NCBI GenBank assembly: GCA_016213595.1
Contig: JACRAA010000124.1
Coordinates: 1 to 9,495 of the forward strand
Source: Actinomycetota bacterium
GTDB lineage: Bacteria; Actinomycetota; Actinomycetes; Propionibacteriales; Propionibacteriaceae
Length of the DNA: 9,495 nucleotides
Reading direction: 5' to 3'
Part shown: piece after piece, positions 1-6,003 of the stretch
Position numbering within the stretch: position 1 is the first letter of the stretch
Layout: each line of letters begins with the position of its first letter
The notes under the pieces: generated by a model
Seen by the model: the letters and a program-made list of their open reading frames with translations, nothing else
Databases searched by the model: none
What the model was told of the DNA's origin: nothing
Position numbers and translations under genes: made by a program

Positions 1-104
1 CCAACGCCCTGGCGAGCACCAACGTCGCCCTGCTGGTGTCGGGTCAGCTGAGCCCGGCCGACTACATGGCCAAGCTCCAGGCCAGCCTCGACGCCAACAA
101 GTAA
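1..104 (+). CDS. 3' end of ABC sugar-binding protein gene (partial)
   Basis: Only the last 33 codons are present. The first complete codon begins at base 3 and the frame ends in TAA at 102-104. The translated tail contains QLSPADYMAKLQASLDANK, the usual ending of family-1 extracellular solute-binding proteins of CUT1 sugar importers: a 'G-x-l-s-P-e-e-a-l-a-k-l-q' helix followed by a few polar residues. Two ABC permease genes follow on the same strand, which supports this reading. In Actinobacteria the complete protein would normally be a secreted lipoprotein of about 400-450 residues that captures the sugar outside the membrane, but the signal peptide and ligand-binding residues lie outside the window. 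The substrate cannot be told from this tail. The identification rests on the tail motif and on synteny. Confidence 0.8.
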   Translation, partial: NALASTNVALLVSGQLSPADYMAKLQASLDANK

Positions 105-122
105 GCCACCTCGTCACGCGGG

Positions 123-151
123 GGCCGGGTTCGTGAGAAACGGACCCGGCC
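123..151 (+). promoter_or_regulatory. Intercistronic stem-loop between binding-protein and permease genes
   Basis: Bases 123-134 pair with 140-151 to give a 12-bp stem with one G-U wobble (131/143) and a GAGAA loop at 135-139. The stem is very GC rich. No run of T follows it, so it does not look like a classical intrinsic terminator. Hairpins in this position, after the binding-protein gene and before the permeases, commonly protect the upstream mRNA 3' end or partly attenuate read-through, so that binding protein exceeds permease. That role here is inference. The permease ribosome site (AGGAG, 160-164) lies just outside the stem. Confidence 0.6.
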
Positions 152-170
152 TGCCCGCCAGGAGACCCCG

Positions 171-1055
171 ATGCGCAAAGTCCTGGGTGATCGGAAGACC
201 ATCATCCTTCTCATGGCCCCGGCCCTGCTGCTCTACACCTTCCTCAAGATCATCCCCGTGGCATGGTCGCTGGGGCTCTCCCTGTTCAAGGGGAACCTGC
301 TCACCGGCTTCACGTTCATCGGCTTCAAGAACTTCACGGACTTCGTGGCCGACCCCGACGCGGTCAACGCGGTCTGGGTCACGGTCAAGTACTCCGTCGT
401 CGTCACGCTCCTGCAGGTGACGCTGGGGTACGCGCTGGCGCTGCTGTACATCTTCGTGCTCCGCAAGGCGTCCGCGTTCGTCCGTACGGTCGCCTTCTTC
501 CCCACGGTCCTCCCCACTGTCGCGGTCGCTCTGCTGTTCAAGAGCTTCTTCTCGATCGGGGACAACCAAGGGCCGGTCAACGCCGCGCTGAACGCGCTCG
601 GCCAGCCCAGCGTGGACTTCTTCGTCTCGGGCTCCGGCACGTTCATGGTCGCCGTCGTCATGGAGCTCTGGCGCTCGATCGGCTTCTACGCCGTGCTCCT
701 GTACGCCGGGCTCGTCGACATCCCCATCGAGACCCTCGAGTCCGCACGGCTCGACGGCGCCGGCGGGCTCCGGCTGGTCCGCTACATCGTCCTGCCGCTG
801 AGCGCGCCCATCCTCATCAGCTCGCTGATCTTCAGCGTCAACGCCACCCTCAAGGTCTTCGACGGGCTGCTCGCGCTCAACAACGGCGGCCCGGGCAGCG
901 CGACCACCCCGCTCACGCTCTACATGTACCGGTCGGCGTTCAACTACGCGGAGTACGGCTTCGGCTCGGCCGTCGCGGTGATCCTCACGCTGCTCTGCCT
1001 CATGTTCACCGTGACCGTGTTCCGCACCGCCCGCCGCGACGTGGCGGAGGCCTGA
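171..1055 (+). CDS. ABC sugar permease, CUT1 type (MalF/LacF/UgpA-like)
   Basis: This 294-residue inner-membrane subunit forms half of the translocation channel of a carbohydrate ABC importer (binding-protein-dependent transport inner-membrane domain family). It has about six hydrophobic segments, beginning near residues 11-35 and then at about 70-98, 105-128, 155-182, 205-228 and 262-285. The cytoplasmic EAA loop that docks on the ATPase is clear: E190-S-A-R-L-D195-G196 followed by I206-V-L-P209. A conserved P-T-V-L-P stretch lies at 111-115. ATG at 171 follows AGGAG (160-164) with 6 nt spacing. The stop is one base before the next permease start, so the two are surely co-translated. Length and motif order fit the MalF-like partner without the long MalF N-terminal extension. 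Substrate specificity cannot be read from the sequence; the downstream alpha-L-rhamnosidase suggests a rhamnose-containing glycoside. Confidence 0.93.
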   Translation: MRKVLGDRKTIILLMAPALLLYTFLKIIPVAWSLGLSLFKGNLLTGFTFIGFKNFTDFVADPDAVNAVWVTVKYSVVVTLLQVTLGYALALLYIFVLRKASAFVRTVAFFPTVLPTVAVALLFKSFFSIGDNQGPVNAALNALGQPSVDFFVSGSGTFMVAVVMELWRSIGFYAVLLYAGLVDIPIETLESARLDGAGGLRLVRYIVLPLSAPILISSLIFSVNATLKVFDGLLALNNGGPGSATTPLTLYMYRSAFNYAEYGFGSAVAVILTLLCLMFTVTVFRTARRDVAEA

Positions 1056-1056
1056 C

Positions 1057-1884
1057 GTGCGCACTGTCCGCTCGACCGTCAAGTACCTCCTCATCGGCCT
1101 GCTGCTGCTCGTGGTGCTCTACCCGCAGGTCTGGCTGATCCTCGGCTCGTTCAAGACCCAGAACGAGTTCTTCACGGCGCCCACCTGGTCACTGCCCCAG
1201 CACTTCTCGCTCGACAACTACGTGACGGCGCTGACGACCAGCAACGTCGGGCAGATGTACCTCAACAGCATCACGGTCACCGTGCCCTCGCTGGCCGCCA
1301 TGCTGCTCGTCGGCATCGCTGCGGGGTACGCGCTCGAGATCATGGTGTGGAAGGGCCGGGGCTCGACGCTGCTGTACTTCGTGGCCGGCCTGATGGTGCC
1401 CGGCCAGATGATCCTCGTGCCCCTGTTCACCGTGTACTTCAAGGTCGGCCTCACCAACACGCTGTGGCCGCTCGTCATCACGTACGTGGTCATGGGCCTT
1501 CCCCTGACCGTCTTCCTCATGGCGACGTACTTCCGCGCCATCCCCCGCGAGCTCTTCGAAGCGGCCACGATGGACGGCGTGTCCATGCTGCGCGCGTTCT
1601 TCGTCATCGGGCTGCCGCTCATGAAGAACGCGATCATCACCATCGCCATGGTGGAGTTCTTCAGCGTGTGGAACGACCTGCTCATCGCCCTGACCTTCAC
1701 GACACGCAAGAACCTCCAGACCCTGCAGGTGGGCCTGCTGGGATTCTCCAACGAGTACGGCTCGACCCAGTACGGCCCGTTGTTCGCCGCGATCAGCATC
1801 AACGTCGTGATCGTGGCGATCGTCTACGTCTTCCTCAACAAGCAGATCATGGCCGGGCTCGCCGCCGGCTCGGTGAAGGGATAG
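1057..1884 (+). CDS. ABC sugar permease, CUT1 type (MalG/LacG/UgpE-like)
   Basis: This 275-residue membrane protein is the second channel subunit. Hydrophobic segments lie near residues 9-30, 74-96, 106-128, 135-158, 185-210 and 243-261. The EAA loop reads E168-A-A-T-M-D173-G174 followed by I184-G-L-P187, a closer match to the family consensus than in the partner. The C-terminus QIMAGLAAGSVKG is the hallmark 'G-l-x-x-G-a-v-K-g' ending of MalG-type subunits. The start is GTG at 1057, one base after the previous stop; GGAGG at 1046-1050 provides a ribosome site with 6 nt spacing. The next gene starts 3 nt after its TAG stop. No ATP-binding subunit is encoded in the window, so the pair probably uses a shared MsiK-like ATPase encoded elsewhere or one upstream; this is inference from how such actinobacterial operons usually work. 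Confidence 0.94.
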   Translation: MRTVRSTVKYLLIGLLLLVVLYPQVWLILGSFKTQNEFFTAPTWSLPQHFSLDNYVTALTTSNVGQMYLNSITVTVPSLAAMLLVGIAAGYALEIMVWKGRGSTLLYFVAGLMVPGQMILVPLFTVYFKVGLTNTLWPLVITYVVMGLPLTVFLMATYFRAIPRELFEAATMDGVSMLRAFFVIGLPLMKNAIITIAMVEFFSVWNDLLIALTFTTRKNLQTLQVGLLGFSNEYGSTQYGPLFAAISINVVIVAIVYVFLNKQIMAGLAAGSVKG

Positions 1885-1887
1885 GAC

Positions 1888-2532
1888 ATGACCCGAATCG
1901 CGCTCCTCCACACGGGAGCCGTCAACATCGCACCCTTCGGCCAGCTGACCCGGGCCCACTGGCCGGGCATCGAGACGCTCAACCTGCTCGACGACAAGAT
2001 CGTGGCCGACCTGCGCAGCCCCCGGGCTCCCGGCGTGGCCGAGCGGCTGAAGGACCTGGTGGCGACGGCGGTTGCCGCTGAAGCGGACGCGGTCCTGCTC
2101 ACCTGCTCGTCGATCTCGGAGTACGCGGCCGGGCTGAGCGAGAGCGCAGGTATCCCCGTACTGCGCGTCGACGAGGCCGTCGCCGACGCAGCGGTCGCGG
2201 CGGGCCGACGGATCGCCGTCATCGCGACCTTGCCCACGACGCTCGGACCGAGCGTCCGTCTCGTCGCGGAACGTGCCGCGCTGGCGGGCGTCGAGCCCGA
2301 GGTGAACGAGGTGCTCGTCGACGGCGCGTTCGACGCGGTCGTTGCGGGGGACACCGCGACGCACGACCGGCTCGTCGGTGAAGCCGTCGTCCGTGCCGCC
2401 GCCACCTCCGATGTCGTCGTGCTCGCCCAGGCGTCGATGGCGTCCGCCGCACAGGCCGTGACCGTCGGCGTCCCGGTCCTCACCAGCCCCGAGCCGGCCG
2501 TCCTGCGCGCCAAGGAGGTGCTCGGTCTGTGA
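1888..2532 (+). CDS. Asp/Glu/hydantoin racemase-superfamily protein with a single cysteine
   Basis: This 214-residue cytoplasmic protein has the two-half fold pattern of the Asp/Glu racemase superfamily: an N-terminal strand MTRIALLHTGA, the first-half motif V-L-L-T-C73-S-S, the mid-protein signature IAVIATLPTTLGPS (about 109-122), and the second-half strand VVVLAQASMA (176-185). Classical racemases use two cysteines as acid/base pair. Here C73 is the only cysteine in the protein, and the second site carries Q181-A-S183. Such one-cysteine members exist in the superfamily, act as isomerases or decarboxylases, or are uncharacterised, so amino-acid racemase activity should not be assumed. ATG at 1888 follows GAAGGG (1875-1880). 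The stop overlaps the kinase start by 4 nt (GTGA), so the two are translationally coupled, which suggests a role in the same sugar pathway. Family placement is firm; the reaction is unknown. Confidence 0.82.
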   Translation: MTRIALLHTGAVNIAPFGQLTRAHWPGIETLNLLDDKIVADLRSPRAPGVAERLKDLVATAVAAEADAVLLTCSSISEYAAGLSESAGIPVLRVDEAVADAAVAAGRRIAVIATLPTTLGPSVRLVAERAALAGVEPEVNEVLVDGAFDAVVAGDTATHDRLVGEAVVRAAATSDVVVLAQASMASAAQAVTVGVPVLTSPEPAVLRAKEVLGL

Positions 2533-3977
2533 CGACCGTCCTCGCGGTCGACCAGGGCACGCAGTCGACGAAGGCGCTGCTGGTCGGTCGCGACCACAGC
2601 GTCTCGCGGCGTGCCGTGGCCGGGCTGGAGCGGGACTTCCCGCGGCCCGGGTGGGTCGAGCAGGACGCCGAGGCGATCTGGGACTCCGTCCTCACAGCCG
2701 TGGCGGGGCTCGGCGACGCCGAGGTCGAGGTCGACGCCATCGCCCTGGCGACCCAGCGGGAGACCGTGCTCGCGTGGGACACGACCACCGGCCGTCCCCT
2801 GGGACCGGCACTGTCCTGGCAGGACCAGCGTGCCGTCGAGGTGTGCGAGCGTCTGGCCGACCTGGCGGACGTCGTGGCGGAGACCACCGGCCTGCTCCTC
2901 GACCCCATGTTCTCCGCCGCGAAGATCGCCTGGCTGCTCGACGCCTACGACCCGGCCCGCGCCGGGTGCCGCAGCGGACGGGTCAAGGTCGGCACGATCG
3001 ACTCCTGGCTCCTGTGGCGCCTCACCGGGCGCCACCTCTCCGAAGCCGGCAACGCGAGCCGGACATCGCTGCTCGACATCGCGAGCCTCTCCTGGGACCC
3101 CGGGCTCTGCGAGGCCTTCGGCGTCCCCGTCGAGTGCCTGCCGGAGGTCGTCTCCTCCATGCCGATGGTCCCCACGACCAGGGCGCTCGGCCCGGTCCCG
3201 GCAGGAACGCCCGTGGCGGCCGTGCTCGGCGACTCGCACGCCGCCCTGTTCGCCAACGCCGGCTGGCGTCCGGGGTCGGTCAAGGCCTCGTACGGGACGG
3301 GCTCGTCCATCATGGCCGTCTCGCACGCGACGGAGGCCGCGGGACTGTGCCGTACGGTCGCCTGGGACGGCCCGGACGGCGTGACGCGCGCCCTTGAAGG
3401 CAACATCCGCTCGAGCGGCGCGACCCTCACCTGGCTGTGTGGGCTCCTCGGGGTGTCCGCGCCCGAGCTCTCGGCCCTCGCCGCAACAGGGTCCCCGGCC
3501 GTCCACCTGGTCCCGGCGTTCGGCGGCCTCGGCGCGCCCCACTGGGACTCGCAGGCGGTCGGTCTCCTCGACGGCCTCGACATGGGTACCAGCCGCGGGG
3601 ACCTGGCCCGGGCGGCGCTCGAGTCCGTCGCGTTCCAGGTGTCCGACGTGCTGGAGGCCGTGGCCGCGGCAGGGACACCCGCCACGATCGTCCTCGCCGA
3701 CGGGGGAGCGACGGCCAGCGACCTTCTCATGCAGTGGCAGGCCGACCTCGCCCAGGCGACCGTTGTCGTCTCCGACGAGCCGGAGCTCTCGGCGCTCGGG
3801 GCCGCCGACCTCGCCGGTCTCGCCCTGGGCAGCTGGTCGGTCGCCGACCTCGAGACCATGGACCGGCCTCGTCACGAGTTCACCCCGGCCGTCTCCGCGG
3901 CCGACGCAGTCTCCGCCCGGGACGGCTGGACGCTCGCCGTCTCCCGGTCCCGTCTCACACGAAAGGAACGCCCATGA
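2529..3977 (+). CDS. FGGY-family carbohydrate kinase, glycerol-kinase-like branch
   Basis: This 482-residue ATP-dependent kinase should phosphorylate a sugar or polyol in the cytoplasm. N-terminal FGGY domain: phosphate-1 motif V-D8-Q-G-T-Q-S-T-K (7-15), P-G41-W-V-E-Q (40-45), S-W-Q98-D-Q-R (96-101), D158-S-W-L-L-W. Catalytic base: G234-D235-S-H-A-A-L-F. C-terminal domain: adenosine-binding S254-Y-G-T-G-S-S, P329-AFGGLGAPHW339, and D391-G-G-A-T-A-S-D-L-L-M401-Q-W-Q. Several of these motifs resemble glycerol kinase more than rhamnulokinase or xylulokinase, yet the setting is a sugar operon, so the substrate is probably a ketose or polyol made by the neighbouring isomerase. Start GTG 2529 overlaps the preceding stop (GTGA); AAGGAGG at 2512-2518 is a strong ribosome site 10 nt upstream. 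Its stop overlaps the next ATG (ATGA). All catalytic motifs are intact. Exact substrate is unknown. Confidence 0.92.
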   Translation: MTTVLAVDQGTQSTKALLVGRDHSVSRRAVAGLERDFPRPGWVEQDAEAIWDSVLTAVAGLGDAEVEVDAIALATQRETVLAWDTTTGRPLGPALSWQDQRAVEVCERLADLADVVAETTGLLLDPMFSAAKIAWLLDAYDPARAGCRSGRVKVGTIDSWLLWRLTGRHLSEAGNASRTSLLDIASLSWDPGLCEAFGVPVECLPEVVSSMPMVPTTRALGPVPAGTPVAAVLGDSHAALFANAGWRPGSVKASYGTGSSIMAVSHATEAAGLCRTVAWDGPDGVTRALEGNIRSSGATLTWLCGLLGVSAPELSALAATGSPAVHLVPAFGGLGAPHWDSQAVGLLDGLDMGTSRGDLARAALESVAFQVSDVLEAVAAAGTPATIVLADGGATASDLLMQWQADLAQATVVVSDEPELSALGAADLAGLALGSWSVADLETMDRPRHEFTPAVSAADAVSARDGWTLAVSRSRLTRKERP

Positions 3978-4957
3978 CACAGAAGTTCGGCGCAGGGATC
4001 TGGCACTTCGCGAGCTATGTGGACCGCTACGCCACCGACGGGTACGCCCCGCCGATCGGCATGCTCGACATGATCGACCGCGCGGGCCAGGTCGGCGATC
4101 TCAGCGTCGTCGACCTCAACTACCCGTTCCCCGGGTGCGACGCGCCGCTGAGCGAGGTCAAGGCGCGCCTGGCCGCGAACAACCTGTCCGTCATCGGGAT
4201 CACCCCCGAGATGTACACCCGGACGTTCTCCCGCGGCGCGTTCACGAACCCCGACCCGGGGGTTCGTCGAGCGGCCCATGACCTCATCACCGAGGCGGGC
4301 GGCATCGTGCGTGAGCTCGGCGCGTCGTACGTGAAGCTCTGGCCCGGCCAGGACGGCTGGGACTACCCGTTCCAGGTCGACCACCACAAGCTGTGGCAGA
4401 TGTCGATGGACGGGGTGGCGGAGCTCGCCAGCGAGAACCCCGACCTGAAGTACGTCATCGAGTACAAGCCGCGCGAGCCGCGGGTCCACATGAGCTACTG
4501 CTCGGTCTCCCGGACGCTCCTCGCCCTGGAGAAGATCGGCCTGCCCAACATCGGCATCCTGCTCGACTTCGGCCACGCGCTGTACGGCGGCGAGTCGCCG
4601 GCCGACTCGGCCCAGCTCGCCATCGACTACGGCCGGCTGTTCGGCATGGACGTCAACGACAACCTGCGGAGCTGGGACGACGACATGATCGCCGGCTCGG
4701 TCCACCCGATGGAGCTGTTCGAGTTCTTCTACGTGCTGCGCAAGAACGGCTGGGAGGGAGTCTGGCAGCTCGACCAGTTCCCCTTCCGCGAGGACACGGT
4801 CGCAGCCGCCAAGCAGGCCATCCGGTTCCTGCGCCGTGTGGAGGCCGGACTGGAACGGCTGGACTTCGACGCGATGCAGGCCGCACAGGACGCTCAGGAC
4901 GCGGTCGAGGCGACGCGTCTGGCATCCGACGCTCTGTTCGGCGACCTGGCAGACTGA
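3974..4957 (+). CDS. TIM-barrel sugar isomerase (xylose/L-rhamnose isomerase-like)
   Basis: This 327-residue cytoplasmic protein belongs to the xylose isomerase-like TIM-barrel superfamily and should interconvert an aldose and a ketose (or epimerise a keto sugar) with two divalent metals. A full apparent site is visible: E163-Y-K165 (metal ligand and catalytic lysine), D198-F-G-H201, D226-V-N-D-N, D235-D-D237 and D268-Q. The spacing closely follows E181/K183, E217/H220, D245, D255/D257 and D287 of classical xylose isomerase (recalled numbering), while the segment DNLRSWDDDMIAGSVHP resembles Pseudomonas-type L-rhamnose isomerase. It is shorter than both of those families. The frame is open far upstream, but ATG 3974, after GAAAGGA (3961-3967) and overlapping the kinase stop as ATGA, is the sensible start. 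The context suggests it feeds the upstream kinase. The substrate is unproven; rhamnose, another L-sugar or apiose are possible. Confidence 0.85.
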   Translation: MTQKFGAGIWHFASYVDRYATDGYAPPIGMLDMIDRAGQVGDLSVVDLNYPFPGCDAPLSEVKARLAANNLSVIGITPEMYTRTFSRGAFTNPDPGVRRAAHDLITEAGGIVRELGASYVKLWPGQDGWDYPFQVDHHKLWQMSMDGVAELASENPDLKYVIEYKPREPRVHMSYCSVSRTLLALEKIGLPNIGILLDFGHALYGGESPADSAQLAIDYGRLFGMDVNDNLRSWDDDMIAGSVHPMELFEFFYVLRKNGWEGVWQLDQFPFREDTVAAAKQAIRFLRRVEAGLERLDFDAMQAAQDAQDAVEATRLASDALFGDLAD

Positions 4958-4987
4958 TCGCCAACCTGAACGCTCGTGGAGGCATCC

Positions 4988-5944
4988 GTGGACTACGCCC
5001 AGCCGGCCAGCAGACTGCGACTGGTGACCCGTGTGGCGCGGATGTACCACGAGCAGGGACTCAAGCAGCCCCAGATCGCGGAGGCGCTGCACGTGTCCCA
5101 GGCCAAGGTCTCCCGGCTGCTCAAGAAGGCCGAGGACCTCGGCATCGTGCGCGTCATGATCGTGCCCCCGGCGGGTGGCCACTCGGACCTCGAGGAGGCG
5201 CTCGTCACGAGGTACGGCCTTCTCGACGCGGTGGTTGCCGACGCGCCGGCGGGTGACGAGAAGGGCATCACGAGCGCGGTCGGAGCGGCTGCCGCCACGT
5301 ACCTCGAGGACGTCCTGCTCGGTCACGAGCGGATCGGCATCTCGTCCTGGAGCGAGACCCTGCTCGCGATGGTGACGGTGCTGTCGCGCCGCCCCCAGCC
5401 CGTCGCCGACACCGTGGCCCAGGTCATCGGCGGCGTGGGGATCCCGGAGGCCCAGGTCCAGGCCACCCGGCTCACCGAGCAGCTGGCCGCGCTCACCGGC
5501 GGCAAGCCCCTGTTCCTGCCGACACCGGGCGTGGTGTCGGCCGCCCTGCGTGACGCGATGCTCGCCGAGCCGTACGTCACGCACGTGGTGGAGGCGTGGA
5601 AGGACCTCACGATCCTTCTCGCCGGCATCGGGAGCCTGGACCCGTCCCCCCTGCTGCAGCGTTCGGGCAACGCCATCGCCGACGCGGACCAGGACTCGCT
5701 GCGGGCACTCGGCGCCGTCGGCGACATCTGCCTGAGGTTCTTCGACGCCGAGGGGCGCCACGTCGACTCCGACCTCGACCTCCGCGTGGTGGGCATCGAC
5801 CCGGAGACGCTGCTCGCCGTACCGCGGCGGGTGGGCGTGGCCGGGGGAGCGCGGAAGCACTCCGCGGTCCGCGCCGCGATCCTCGGCGGCTGGGTCAACG
5901 TGCTCGTCACCGACGTGGAGACCGCCGAGTCGCTGCTGACCTGA
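4988..5944 (+). CDS. SorC-family sugar-binding transcriptional regulator
   Basis: This 318-residue DNA-binding protein has an N-terminal helix-turn-helix at about residues 8-58 (core GLKQPQIAEALHVSQAKVSR, then LLKKAEDLGIVRV) and a SorC/CggR-type effector domain from about 65 to the end. The domain ends in G286-G-A-R-K290-H, where family members bind a phosphorylated sugar, and GGWVNVLVTD. Members repress or activate sugar operons in response to a phosphosugar; this one presumably controls its own operon, possibly sensing the kinase product. Start choice: GTG 4988 has GGAGG at 4978-4982 with 5 nt spacing. The in-frame GTG at 4976 would overlap that ribosome site and only adds four residues, so I prefer 4988. 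It sits 30 nt after the isomerase and before the glycosidase, inside the operon rather than divergent from it. Operators are probably upstream of the window. Confidence 0.92.
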   Translation: MDYAQPASRLRLVTRVARMYHEQGLKQPQIAEALHVSQAKVSRLLKKAEDLGIVRVMIVPPAGGHSDLEEALVTRYGLLDAVVADAPAGDEKGITSAVGAAAATYLEDVLLGHERIGISSWSETLLAMVTVLSRRPQPVADTVAQVIGGVGIPEAQVQATRLTEQLAALTGGKPLFLPTPGVVSAALRDAMLAEPYVTHVVEAWKDLTILLAGIGSLDPSPLLQRSGNAIADADQDSLRALGAVGDICLRFFDAEGRHVDSDLDLRVVGIDPETLLAVPRRVGVAGGARKHSAVRAAILGGWVNVLVTDVETAESLLT

Positions 5945-5968
5945 CCACCGTCGACGGCCACCGTCGAC
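5945..5968 (+). repeat. Direct repeat with palindrome between regulator and rhamnosidase genes
   Basis: CCACCGTCGAC occurs twice, at 5945-5955 and 5958-5968 (13-nt period), immediately after the regulator stop codon. The first copy continues into a perfect 10-bp palindrome CCGTCGACGG at 5948-5957. The spacer 5945-6003 holds nothing else except the GGAG ribosome site of the next gene. It could be a regulator half-site array or a weak hairpin, but in this GC-rich DNA it may also be chance. Confidence 0.35.
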
Positions 5969-6003
5969 ACCCATCCCTGACCGGACCCCTCCGAGGAGAA
6001 GCT

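Noticed and set aside
3437..3973. N-terminal extension of the isomerase frame
   Set aside because: It overlaps the conserved C-terminal domain of the kinase in another frame and is low complexity; ATG 3974 has a ribosome site and an ATGA overlap.
2529..3977. Naming the kinase rhaB or glpK
   Set aside because: Motifs lean to glycerol kinase while context leans to rhamnose or another sugar; neither symbol is supported well enough.
4976..4987. Upstream GTG start for the SorC regulator
   Set aside because: GGAGG at 4978-4982 would lie inside the coding region and the start would have no good ribosome site; GTG 4988 is properly spaced.
5596..6003. N-terminal extension of the rhamnosidase frame
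   Set aside because: The frame is open upstream only by base bias; this part overlaps the SorC gene in another frame and reads as Arg/Gly/Pro-rich noise. The ribosome site and homology place the start at 6004.
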